Shown: positions 1 to 5,452, counted from the stretch's first letter. The stretch is DNA of 7,037 bases from Bacillota bacterium (GCA_003444595.1 DLUO01000137.1:1-7037), one strand, 5' to 3'. Program-made: numbers and translations. The notes: generated from the letters alone by a model not told the origin.

Positions 1-719
1 CCGCTTCCGGTAACACCGAAAATTAAAAACTGTTTTTGCCGGCCTGCAAATCCCTCTTTAATCTCCCTCCAGGCCGCTTGCTGTTCGCGCGTTAAAGACA
101 GCTTCTTGCTGATGGTTCCCTCAACCTGTGGCTTGTCCCACGAGAGCCCTTCAATGGGCACTGCCTCTATCTTTAGCCACCCTCTTTTTATCAGCGGAAC
201 CAGGCTCTGTCGTCCGGCTCCTGTTTTTGCTTTAAGTACCGTCCAGGGCAATCCTTCCCCTGCCAAGGCCAGATGCTCCAGAATCAACGCCTGGCGGAAA
301 GCTTTTGATTTTATCCTGGCACTTTCTTCCCGCATTATTTCCGGGGGAAAGAGGGGCAACACTTTTTCCACATGCCTGGCTTTGGCCTTCTCTCCCGCCG
401 GGGGCAGGCAGAGGTGTATGGACTCTATCCAGCGGCTGAAAAACCTCCTGGATAACCAGTAACTGAGCTCCACAAATTCCGGCTGCAGAACGGGAAACGG
501 GTCCTGTATATCAATAATGTCACGGGTATTATTAATTAGCGGCTCCGTATCGAGAGCCACCACATAAGCAACCATTTGCCGCGAACGAAAAGGCACCAGT
601 ACACGTGAGCCCACCTCGATTTTGCCTATCAAATGTGAAGGCACGGTGTACTGAAAAGGCCTGTCCACAGCATTGCTGACCATATCAAGAATAACACGGG
701 CGTACAGCTCCGCTGCCAC
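1..719 (-). CDS. priA: Primosomal protein PriA, N-terminal part (partial)
   Basis: PriA is the superfamily 2 DNA helicase that recognises stalled forks and loads the replicative helicase for replication restart. My translation gives 239 complete codons with no stop, running off the left edge. Residues about 5-100 match the PriA DNA-binding domain (DRPFQYTVP at 19-27, then GSRVLVPF at 37-44). A middle winged-helix-like part follows. The helicase core begins with LTREQQAAW (209-217) and LIFGVTGS (232-239); the window ends inside the Walker A loop, normally GVTGSGKT. Walker A at residue 235 is close to its usual place in PriA. The start is GTG (717-719): an in-frame TAA lies directly upstream, and AAGGGGA (rc of about 728-734) is a ribosome site at proper distance. 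In B. subtilis priA directly follows coaBC; here a divergent SpoIIM-family gene intervenes, so priA probably needs its own promoter in 720-822. Identity is very secure; the C-terminal zinc-binding and helicase parts are outside the window. Confidence 0.95.
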   Translation of the reverse strand, partial: MAAELYARVILDMVSNAVDRPFQYTVPSHLIGKIEVGSRVLVPFRSRQMVAYVVALDTEPLINNTRDIIDIQDPFPVLQPEFVELSYWLSRRFFSRWIESIHLCLPPAGEKAKARHVEKVLPLFPPEIMREESARIKSKAFRQALILEHLALAGEGLPWTVLKAKTGAGRQSLVPLIKRGWLKIEAVPIEGLSWDKPQVEGTISKKLSLTREQQAAWREIKEGFAGRQKQFLIFGVTGS

Positions 720-822
720 TTACACATCCCCTTATAAAAAACTTTACCTGAAAACCATTCCCTTAAGGAAAGTAATATAATATAATAATACAGTATAAAA
801 AGAAAATTAAAAAGGAGTCTAC
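720..822. promoter_or_regulatory. Divergent intergenic region between priA and the SpoIIM-family gene
   Basis: This 103-bp, very AT-rich spacer must hold the promoters of two divergent genes. On the plus strand there are overlapping TATAAT hexamers at 776-781 and 781-786, but no convincing -35 hexamer 16-18 bp upstream. AATACAGT at 787-794 resembles the -10 element of the mother-cell sigma factor SigE (CATACANT, 7 of 8), which would suit a sporulation gene, yet I see no matching SigE -35. A near palindrome TTCCCTTAAGGAA lies at 758-770. The promoter call is inferred from gene orientation and composition more than from a clean motif. Confidence 0.4.
811..817 (+). promoter_or_regulatory. Ribosome binding site of the SpoIIM-family gene
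   Basis: AAAGGAG ends five bases before the ATG at 823. It is a clean Shine-Dalgarno match and fixes the start of the downstream gene. Confidence 0.8.
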
Positions 823-1449
823 ATGCTTATCAATCCTAATGTTATACGAATCATACGGCAAAATTTAAACTGGATCATTATTGCCCTGTTTTTCTTTTTA
901 TTCGGGATTTTTCTTGCAGCATTTGCCCTGGGAAATGAAAACTTTTTCCTTACAGAGCTGACAAAAAGCCAACAGGATCTCCTGGCAGAAATGGCAGAAA
1001 TGATTTTTGCAGGTCCTCCTCTGAAGGGAATAGCCATTCTCTTTTTAAACAACCTCTTGGTCTCCCTGCAGATGATGATCTTTGGATTTTTTTTGGGCAT
1101 CACTCCCCTGATAGGTCTTTTTACTAATGGAGCCCTGCTGGGCAGCATCATTGCCGGATTGGAGTATCAGGGGGCCTCCACCCTTGTATTTTTGTCGCTG
1201 GGAGTGCTACCTCACGGTATTTTCGAGCTGCCGGCATTTATCATAAGTGCCGCCTTCGGCCTTAAGCTTGGTTTTCATCTAATCTTTCCCCTTCCGCAAA
1301 AAAAAAGAGGTGAAAGCTTTAGATATATCTGGCGAGAATTTATTTCCGTTCTTCCACTAATAATCTGCCTGTTTCTAATTGCCGCCATAGTTGAGATCAC
1401 CCTAACCCCCCTGCTGCTTAAATGGGCGTTCCCTACCACGCTTTCTTAA
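823..1449 (+). CDS. spoIIM: SpoIIM-family membrane protein (stage II sporulation protein M)
   Basis: This 208-residue integral membrane protein belongs to the SpoIIM/DUF95 family. In B. subtilis SpoIIM (similar length) works with SpoIID and SpoIIP in a septal complex that thins peptidoglycan and drives engulfment of the forespore. The family hallmark is plain: LPHGIFELPAFIISAAFG at 129-146. Hydrophobic segments lie near 17-37, 68-98, 102-128, 132-155 and 173-195. A short basic loop (QKKRGESFR, 159-167) precedes the last one. The ATG has a good ribosome site. It is the only plus-strand gene in the window, divergent from priA and convergent with coaBC, so it is a separate transcription unit dropped into an otherwise codirectional cluster. 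Family members also occur in archaea and non-spore-formers, and genomes can carry more than one copy. Family membership is firm; whether this is the engulfment SpoIIM or a paralog cannot be decided here. Confidence 0.83.
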   Translation: MLINPNVIRIIRQNLNWIIIALFFFLFGIFLAAFALGNENFFLTELTKSQQDLLAEMAEMIFAGPPLKGIAILFLNNLLVSLQMMIFGFFLGITPLIGLFTNGALLGSIIAGLEYQGASTLVFLSLGVLPHGIFELPAFIISAAFGLKLGFHLIFPLPQKKRGESFRYIWREFISVLPLIICLFLIAAIVEITLTPLLLKWAFPTTLS

Positions 1450-1636
1450 TAAGCGAAGGAAGTTCCCTCGAAGTTTCTTCTTTGTGAGCCATAATGCTCA
1501 TCAAGCCGTGGATGCTGTAAAAAGGCTTACAGCCGCCTGCCGGGGATAAATTCGGTATTTTATGCATATGATGAGGTCATTACTCTGCGAGAGTTATATA
1601 CAGAAGGGGATCACCGAGGAGAGCCCGTCGTAGGGG
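1450..1636. other. Convergent gap with several small hairpins; possible terminator region
   Basis: The 187 bp between the convergent stops of the SpoIIM-family gene and coaBC contain successive inverted repeats: CGAAGGAA/TTCCCTCG at 1454-1470 (one A-C mismatch, followed by the T-rich AAGTTTCTTCTTT); TGAGC/GCTCA at 1485-1500; GCTGTAA/TTACAGC at 1514-1533 (perfect 7 bp, 6-nt loop); ACTCT/AGAGT at 1582-1594; and AGCCC/GGGCT at 1622-1638, running into the coaBC stop. Only the first has a T-rich tail, so it is the best candidate terminator for the plus-strand gene. No classical intrinsic terminator is visible for coaBC. No gene is supported here. Confidence 0.4.
1454..1483 (+). terminator. Weak candidate terminator after the SpoIIM-family gene
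   Basis: An 8-bp stem with one mismatch begins four bases after the stop codon and is followed by AAGTTTCTTCTTT. The inner loop is very tight and the T tract is interrupted, so it is only a weak match to an intrinsic terminator. Confidence 0.3.
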
Positions 1637-2842
1637 CTAGCCGATAGCCGCCCTGACGCGCTCCAAGATGAGGTGAGACAGCTCAGACTTCAGCATGAGC
1701 GGAAGTTCTTCCACATGCCCATCTCTAAAAATAAGGTGAACTTTGTTTGTCTCCTTGGCGAAACCTGCGCCTTCCTGCGTCAGATCATTGGCCACAATAA
1801 GATCCAGATTTTTATTCGTCATTTTTTTCCGTGCATTCTCCAGGAGATTTTCGGTTTCCGCTGCAAAACCGACCAAAAAGCGATCTCCTTTTTGGGAGCC
1901 TAATTCTTGCAAAATATCGGGGTTGCGGACAAGTTTAACCGATAGGGTATCTCCTTTTTTTATTTTTTGTCCATAAGCCTCTTCCGGCCTGTAATCGGCT
2001 ACAGCAGCTGCTTTAATAATAACATCAGCCAGAGAAAACTTGTCCATTACGGCTGCATACATCTCCCGGGCAGACTCTACAGGGAAAAAGTCGACTCCCG
2101 GCGGCGGTTCCAGGGCTGTCGGTCCGCTGATCAAGATGACACGGGCGCCTCTTTCTGCGGCAGCCCGGGCCAGTGCATATCCCATTCGCCCGCTGGAGCG
2201 GTTGCTGACAAAGCGGACAGGATCCAGGGACTCCCTGGTGGGACCGGCGGTAACCATCACGGTTAACCCTGAGTAATCCGCCCGTGCTGACTTGGCCAGC
2301 TCCTTTTTGATCAGCTCCACAAGCTGTACCGGTTCTACCATACGGCCTTCTCCCACTTCACCGCAGGCCAGTGAACCCGACAGGGGATCGGCAAAAAGGT
2401 AACCCCTCCGGCGCAGCAGTGCGATATTGTCTCTTACCGCAGGGTTGTGGAACATAGCGGTATTCATCGACGGTGCCAGGATAACAGGACATTCCTGCAG
2501 TTTAACGGCCAGAATAACCGTGGAAAGGAGGTCATCGGCGATCCCGGAAGAAACCTTCCCCAAAAAATTAGCCGTTGCCGGGGCTACAACAACCAGGTGC
2601 GGTTCCCGTGCCAGATCTATATGCACAGTCGCTGATCCATAAGAGGGACTAAAAAGCGAACTGTAAACAGGACGCCCGGTAAGAGTCCTCATCGTAAGAG
2701 GCGTAATAAATTTTTCGGCATTGGAGGTCATTACTACCTGCACGGTTGCTCCTTCTTTAATAAGCAGCCTGGCCAGTTCAGCGCTTTTATAGGCGGCTAT
2801 GCCTCCGGTGATGCCCAGGAGAATTGTCTTATCCTCTAGCAT
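1637..2842 (-). CDS. coaBC: Bifunctional CoaBC: phosphopantothenoylcysteine synthetase/decarboxylase
   Basis: CoaBC performs two consecutive steps of cytosolic coenzyme A synthesis: CTP-dependent joining of 4'-phosphopantothenate to cysteine (CoaB), then FMN-dependent decarboxylation to 4'-phosphopantetheine (CoaC). At 401 residues it is the normal bifunctional length. The N-terminal flavoprotein half shows GITGGIAAYKS (10-20), the catalytic-type His74 in VHIDLARE, the FMN-site stretch APATANFLGK (87-96), APSMN (123-127) and the active-site flap LACGEVGEGRM with Cys160. The CoaB half shows VTAGPTRESLDPVRF (197-211), SNRSSG with Asn214, AAAVADY (278-284), KIKK (293-296), LVGFAAET (323-330) and VANDL (350-354). 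All key positions are present. The ATG at 2842 has only a weak ribosome site (GGTG eight bases upstream), and no in-frame alternative start lies close upstream. It starts 100 bp after the rpoZ stop, with no terminator between, and is probably cotranscribed with it. Function is very secure. Confidence 0.97.
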   Translation of the reverse strand: MLEDKTILLGITGGIAAYKSAELARLLIKEGATVQVVMTSNAEKFITPLTMRTLTGRPVYSSLFSPSYGSATVHIDLAREPHLVVVAPATANFLGKVSSGIADDLLSTVILAVKLQECPVILAPSMNTAMFHNPAVRDNIALLRRRGYLFADPLSGSLACGEVGEGRMVEPVQLVELIKKELAKSARADYSGLTVMVTAGPTRESLDPVRFVSNRSSGRMGYALARAAAERGARVILISGPTALEPPPGVDFFPVESAREMYAAVMDKFSLADVIIKAAAVADYRPEEAYGQKIKKGDTLSVKLVRNPDILQELGSQKGDRFLVGFAAETENLLENARKKMTNKNLDLIVANDLTQEGAGFAKETNKVHLIFRDGHVEELPLMLKSELSHLILERVRAAIG

Positions 2843-2942
2843 GTTCTTTACACCGCATAGTTTTTATTTTTCAGGGCTGAGTGAAACCCTTGCTAGCTGA
2901 TTCAAAGCTTTTTAGTGATGACTTCTACTTTGGCGGCAAAGA
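2843..2942 (-). other. rpoZ-coaBC spacer
   Basis: This 100-bp gap contains no convincing promoter, terminator or small gene. The only structure is a short AGGG/CCCT pairing (2873-2890) without a T tract in the sense of transcription, so readthrough from rpoZ into coaBC is the simplest reading. Confidence 0.4.
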
Positions 2943-3149
2943 TCATTTAATGCCGTTCTTGGTTCTCTCAAAGGTTATCTTCCCCGCAGCAATATCTTCC
3001 AGCGCGGAAGTTACCTCCTTAAAAATACTGGCGCTATCGCCTGCCGCCTGGCCTTCACGCAGTTGGCGGGCTCTTTTGGCCGCCAGGATTACCAGCGAGT
3101 ACCTGCTGTCAACATTTTTAAGCATTTCATCAATAGAGGGATAGATCAA
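2943..3149 (-). CDS. rpoZ: RNA polymerase omega subunit
   Basis: Omega is the small subunit that wraps the C-terminal end of beta-prime and aids RNA polymerase assembly. The family signature is clear: YPSIDEML near the N-terminus, VDSRYSLVILAAKRARQL in the first helical part, and KEVTSALEDIAAGKI toward the C-terminus. With the TTG start at 3147-3149 it has 68 residues, normal for Firmicutes. I prefer this TTG because GGAAGGTGAG lies just upstream and because omega proteins usually begin one or two residues before the PSID segment. A further TTG (3167) and a GTG (3158) upstream are in frame but have poorer ribosome sites and add unmatched residues. The gene overlaps the end of gmk by 20 bp in another frame, with its ribosome site inside gmk, which suggests translational coupling. 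The gmk-rpoZ order is the same in B. subtilis. The identity is secure, the exact start less so. Confidence 0.92.
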   Translation of the reverse strand: MIYPSIDEMLKNVDSRYSLVILAAKRARQLREGQAAGDSASIFKEVTSALEDIAAGKITFERTKNGIK

Positions 3150-3762
3150 ACGTCTCACCTTCCTCAAAAAACCTGGATAAATAATCTTTATCTTTTTTGA
3201 TACGGCATTTTTCCGCTAAAATAATAGCCTGGATATCTTTAACCGCGTCGGTCACATTTTCATTAATTACTAGGTAATCATACTCCCGGATTTCTTTAAG
3301 TTCCTGATAGGCAGCGGCAAATCTTTGTTTTATTGACTCAGAATCGTCGGTTCCTCTCCCGTGGATGCGCTGCCATAACTCGTTCATCGATGGAGGCAAC
3401 AAAAAAATAAATACCGCGTCTCTGACCTCTCGGCGAATATGCTTTGCCCCCTGGGTATCTATCTCCAGAATAACATCAATACCCTTGCTGAGCTTTTCCT
3501 CTACCTGCTGCCGAAGAGTGCCGTAATAGTTACCGTAAACGCAGGCCCATTCCAGGAAAGCGTCCTGCTCAATAAGTTCCCGAAAGCGTTCTTCAGACGA
3601 AAAGTAATAGCTCTCCCCCTCTCTTTCCCCCGGCCGGGGAGAGCGGGTCGTAACAGAAACAGAACAATACAGGTTCGGGTTCTGCCGGCAAAGATCCCGG
3701 CAGACAGTTCCTTTACCGGTACCAGAAGGGCCTGATAATACTATTAAAACCCCCTTGGCCAT
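3130..3762 (-). CDS. gmk: Guanylate kinase
   Basis: Gmk phosphorylates GMP to GDP with ATP, feeding GTP, dGTP and (p)ppGpp pools in the cytosol. The 210-residue protein has the P-loop GPSGTGKGT (11-19), the GMP-binding segment SVTTRSPRPGE (36-46) followed by YYF, the lid-proximal EWACVYGNYYGT, EIDTQGA (100-106; most relatives have DVQGA) and the RGTDDSESIKQR helix that supplies ATP-binding arginines. Length is normal. The start is ATG at 3760-3762, with GGAGG (3768-3772) five bases upstream. A TTG at 3774 would add four residues but contains the ribosome site itself, so it is rejected. The gene follows remA by 32 bp and overlaps rpoZ at its end, as expected for a tight operon. Confidence 0.97.
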   Translation of the reverse strand: MAKGVLIVLSGPSGTGKGTVCRDLCRQNPNLYCSVSVTTRSPRPGEREGESYYFSSEERFRELIEQDAFLEWACVYGNYYGTLRQQVEEKLSKGIDVILEIDTQGAKHIRREVRDAVFIFLLPPSMNELWQRIHGRGTDDSESIKQRFAAAYQELKEIREYDYLVINENVTDAVKDIQAIILAEKCRIKKDKDYLSRFFEEGETFDLSLY

Positions 3763-3794
3763 ATATTCCTCCAAATTTTTCCTTTTTATGCTTT

Positions 3795-4070
3795 TTATGC
3801 TTTTGGGCCATTTTCTTCACCAACTGTATCCTTACTCTGCAAACGGTGCTTTACAGTCTCCGGCTGCACTGCAGAAAGGATGACATGCCCACTGTCGGCA
3901 ATAATAACGGCACGCGTTCTCCGGCCGTAGGTAGCGTCAACCAACATTCCTCTGTCCCGGGCTTCACCAATAATCCGCTTGATGGGAGCAGATTCAGGGC
4001 TGACAATGGCTATAATACGATTTGCAGAAACAATATTCCCAAAACCGATATTAATTAATTTTATACTCAT
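3795..4070 (-). CDS. remA: RemA, DUF370-family DNA-binding regulator
   Basis: RemA is a small DNA-binding protein that in B. subtilis activates the biofilm matrix operons eps and tapA and an osmoprotectant uptake operon. This 91-residue protein begins MSIKLINIGFGNIVSANR, the family signature. It retains the positions shown to matter in B. subtilis RemA: Arg18, Pro29 (PESAPIKRII) and the Arg50-Arg51 pair in YGRRTRAVI. The C-terminal part continues HVILSAVQPETV and ends in a short acidic, variable tail. It lies between yicC and gmk exactly as in B. subtilis. The ATG at 4068-4070 has an in-frame stop five codons upstream, so it cannot be extended far, and it lacks a good adjacent ribosome site (see the leader entry). 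The target genes in this organism cannot be inferred from the window; many clostridia carry RemA without a known biofilm role. Confidence 0.95.
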   Translation of the reverse strand: MSIKLINIGFGNIVSANRIIAIVSPESAPIKRIIGEARDRGMLVDATYGRRTRAVIIADSGHVILSAVQPETVKHRLQSKDTVGEENGPKA

Positions 4071-4143
4071 CTTTACCTGATCCTAGGGATAATGAAACCT
4101 ACCCTGAAATATGAAAATAGAATCAGGTCTTGCACCTCCTTTT
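4071..4143 (-). promoter_or_regulatory. remA leader: distant Shine-Dalgarno and 11-bp hairpin
   Basis: Read as mRNA, a near-perfect Shine-Dalgarno AAAGGAGGTG (rc of 4133-4142) is followed by CAAG, then ACCUGAUUCUA (rc of 4118-4128), a 32-nt loop, UAGGAUCAGGU (rc of 4075-4085), AAAG and the remA AUG. The two 11-mers pair with ten Watson-Crick pairs and one G-U. Linear spacing from GGAGG to AUG is 64 nt, far too long; with the stem formed about 10 unpaired nucleotides remain. The only SD-like bases next to the AUG are a weak AGGU, and these are inside the stem. The structure is seen directly; its role in initiation is inferred from known cases such as phage T4 gene 38, where a hairpin brings a distant ribosome site near the start. 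Confidence 0.6.
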
Positions 4144-4158
4144 TATTTCCCTTTTTAA

Positions 4159-4188
4159 ATTATATTATTTTAATATACTGCCTGTATA
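4159..4188 (-). promoter_or_regulatory. Candidate promoter for remA
   Basis: On the minus strand a perfect -10 TATAAT (rc of 4159-4164) lies 18 bp downstream of TATACA (rc of 4183-4188), a 4-of-6 match to the -35. Transcription would start near 4152, giving a leader of about 80 nt that consists almost entirely of the distant Shine-Dalgarno and the hairpin. The area is AT-rich, so chance matches are possible. Confidence 0.4.
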
Positions 4189-4212
4189 TATACTGCATAC
4201 TACCGGCAGTAT
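4175..4212. repeat. Cluster of ATACTGC-like motifs over the remA promoter
   Basis: Plus-strand copies are ATACTGCC (4175-4182), ATACTGCA (4190-4197) and ATACTACC (4197-4204), and an inverted copy GGCAGTAT lies at 4205-4212. The first and last form a perfect 8-bp inverted repeat. The last two form a 16-bp palindrome with one mismatch. A GTATATATAC palindrome (4184-4193) sits between. The array overlaps the candidate -35, so it could be an operator; an RNA hairpin after yicC is the other option, but no T tract follows in the right place. Confidence 0.45.
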
Positions 4213-4233
4213 GAATCCCCTCTGCCTAAAACG

Positions 4234-5115
4234 CTACTCAATATTTTGTACCTGTTCCCTTATTTTTTCTATCTCGCTTTTTGCTTCCACCACAAGATAT
4301 GATATTTCCAGATCGCTGCTTTTGGAGGCTATGGTATTGACTTCCCTGTTCATCTCTTGTAAAAGAAAATCAAGCTTCCGCCCTATCACCCCATCGGTCT
4401 GTATATCCTGGCTGAAAATCTCCAAATGGCTCTTCATGCGGACTATTTCTTCATCAATGTTGCATCTCTCAGCAAAAAGGGCGATTTCCATAAAAAAACG
4501 CTGCTCATCATATTCCCTGCCGGCATGCAACTCGTTCAACCTGGCGCTTAACTTGTTCCGGTACTCTTCCAGCACATGCGGGCCTCTTTCCTGAATCCTG
4601 CCGGTGATTCTTTCCAGTTCTTTAACCCTCTCGAGAATATCCGCCCTTAACCTGTTCCCCTCTTCTGTTCTCTGGCGAATAAGGGCAGATAATGCACGGG
4701 AAACCGCTTCTTCCAGGACCGGTGCCAGCAATTCCAGGTCCGGAGCATTTTTTTCTATATATAAAACGTCCGGGAAAAGGGCCAGCTCCTCAGCAGTCAG
4801 TTCTTTCTGCAGCAAGTTAAAAGATGTGCGCAGTTTCTGTAAACATTGAAAATAGGATAAAGCAAGTTCTTCATCCAGATTCACAAGTTTGCCTTTTCCC
4901 TGCGTTGTCTCCAGCGTAATAAAGACTTCGATTCTTCCCCTTGATATTTTCTCCAGCAACATCCGCCTTATTTTATCCTCCAGGGGCAGCAAATCCCGGG
5001 AGGCTCTTATAACCAGATCAAAATGGCGATGATTTACAGCTTTCATTTCCACAATAAAACGAAAACCGTCCGTGACCGCCTCTCCTCTTCCGTATCCTGT
5101 CATACTTTTTACCAA
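4234..5115 (-). CDS. yicC: YicC/YloC-family endoribonuclease
   Basis: This 293-residue protein is full length for the YicC/YloC family, metal-dependent endoribonucleases that form ring-like oligomers; E. coli YicC affects turnover of small RNAs such as RyhB. The N-terminal YicC domain begins MVKSMTGYGRGEA and has EMKAVNHRHFD (23-33) and SRGRIEVFI (58-66). The middle has EEGNRLRADI (151-160) and a long helical, coiled-coil-prone stretch at about 155-200. The C-terminal DUF1732 domain has FAERCNIDEEIVRMKSHLE (214-232) and the signature KLDFLLQEMNREVNT (247-261), ending KIREQVQNIE. The start is TTG at 5113-5115: AGAAGGAG (rc of 5124-5131) is eight bases upstream, while the first in-frame ATG (codon 5) would be too far from it, and family members usually begin two or three residues before SMTG. 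It is followed by remA after 163 bp. Confidence 0.95.
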   Translation of the reverse strand: MVKSMTGYGRGEAVTDGFRFIVEMKAVNHRHFDLVIRASRDLLPLEDKIRRMLLEKISRGRIEVFITLETTQGKGKLVNLDEELALSYFQCLQKLRTSFNLLQKELTAEELALFPDVLYIEKNAPDLELLAPVLEEAVSRALSALIRQRTEEGNRLRADILERVKELERITGRIQERGPHVLEEYRNKLSARLNELHAGREYDEQRFFMEIALFAERCNIDEEIVRMKSHLEIFSQDIQTDGVIGRKLDFLLQEMNREVNTIASKSSDLEISYLVVEAKSEIEKIREQVQNIE

Positions 5116-5123
5116 AGACCATT

Positions 5124-5131
5124 CTCCTTCT
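5124..5131 (-). promoter_or_regulatory. Ribosome binding site fixing the TTG start of yicC
   Basis: AGAAGGAG on the minus strand lies eight bases from TTG (5115) and twenty from the in-frame ATG, so it selects the TTG. An ATG at 5120-5122 is out of frame. Confidence 0.75.
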
Positions 5132-5172
5132 GCATTTACGGCAATAAATATGCTCTATTTCTTTTTACCCAT

Positions 5173-5200
5173 ATTTTATCATAAAAATATGCATTATCAA
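5173..5200 (-). promoter_or_regulatory. SigA-type promoter for yicC and probably the operon
   Basis: On the minus strand TTGATA (rc of 5195-5200) and TAAAAT (rc of 5173-5178) are separated by 16 bp. A TGA directly before the -10 makes an extended -10. Each hexamer matches the vegetative consensus at five of six positions. Transcription would start near 5166, leaving a leader of about 50 nt before the yicC TTG. This is the best promoter in the window. Confidence 0.65.
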
Positions 5201-5452
5201 GCATAAAAGCAGTACAGTATTAAATTTAAAGGAATATTGGGCTTATCTTTGCTTTTTCTCCGAAGGGGCACCTGGATTGCGCAGAGAATATCGTAGTCCG
5301 TAAACTCTGAATCGCGGACATTATAACTTTTATATAGTTCAAAGGCTCCCTAGAAATAGACCATCTAGAATTAGAGTTTACACAACACCAGTGGAATGTC
5401 AACTCTTATAGCATGATTCCGCTGCTTTGGTAGTTTAAGTGTCAACATTGTA
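5201..5452. other. Gene-free gap between the Ca2+ ATPase and yicC, rich in repeats
   Basis: With 5116-5200 this completes a 337-bp stretch without a gene. I find no open frame with homology and no T-tract terminator after the ATPase. Beyond the yicC promoter it holds several related repeats (listed separately), a direct repeat CTAGAA at 5350-5355 and 5365-5370, and a GTCCG/CGGAC pair at 5296-5300 and 5315-5319. It may be decayed mobile DNA or an unrecognised structured RNA; the sequence alone does not say. Confidence 0.5.
5300..5446. repeat. Related inverted repeats (GTAAACTCT / AGAGTTTACA / TGTCAACTCT / TGTCAAC)
   Basis: GTAAACTCT (5300-5308) is the exact reverse complement of AGAGTTTAC (5373-5381). 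AGAGTTTACA (5373-5382) and TGTCAACTCT (5397-5406) form a 10-bp inverted repeat with one mismatch and a 14-nt loop. TGTCAAC recurs at 5440-5446, seven bases from the ATPase stop codon. Repeated TTGACA-type motifs at this spacing resemble the ends of some insertion sequences, but no transposase is present and no family can be assigned. Confidence 0.45.

Noticed and set aside
106..462. A 118-codon plus-strand open frame opposite priA
   Set aside because: The minus strand encodes a clear PriA N-terminus over the whole interval; the plus-strand product shows no family features.
819..1151. A 110-codon minus-strand open frame opposite the SpoIIM-family gene
   Set aside because: It is a very basic, low-complexity shadow of a hydrophobic membrane protein and has no family match.
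1522..1647. A 41-codon open plus-strand stretch in the gap after the SpoIIM-family gene
   Set aside because: It has no plausible start codon or ribosome site, no recognisable similarity, and its length is expected by chance.
3763..3774. TTG start four codons upstream in gmk
   Set aside because: These codons contain the GGAGG ribosome site that serves the ATG at 3762, and guanylate kinases normally begin at the MAKG-like residue.
5256..5272. TCTCCGAAGGGGCACC resembles the CCGAAGGGGCA core of glycine riboswitches
   Set aside because: The flanking pairing segments and the conserved downstream CTCTCAGG-type segment of the aptamer are absent, and no glycine gene follows on the plus strand.
5320..5325. 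TATAAT on the minus strand in the ATPase-yicC gap as an extra promoter
   Set aside because: No -35-like hexamer lies 16-18 bp upstream, and the promoter at 5173-5200 is far better and better placed.
5373..5406. The 10-bp inverted repeat after the ATPase as an intrinsic terminator
   Set aside because: No T tract follows the stem on either strand and the stem is AT-rich.
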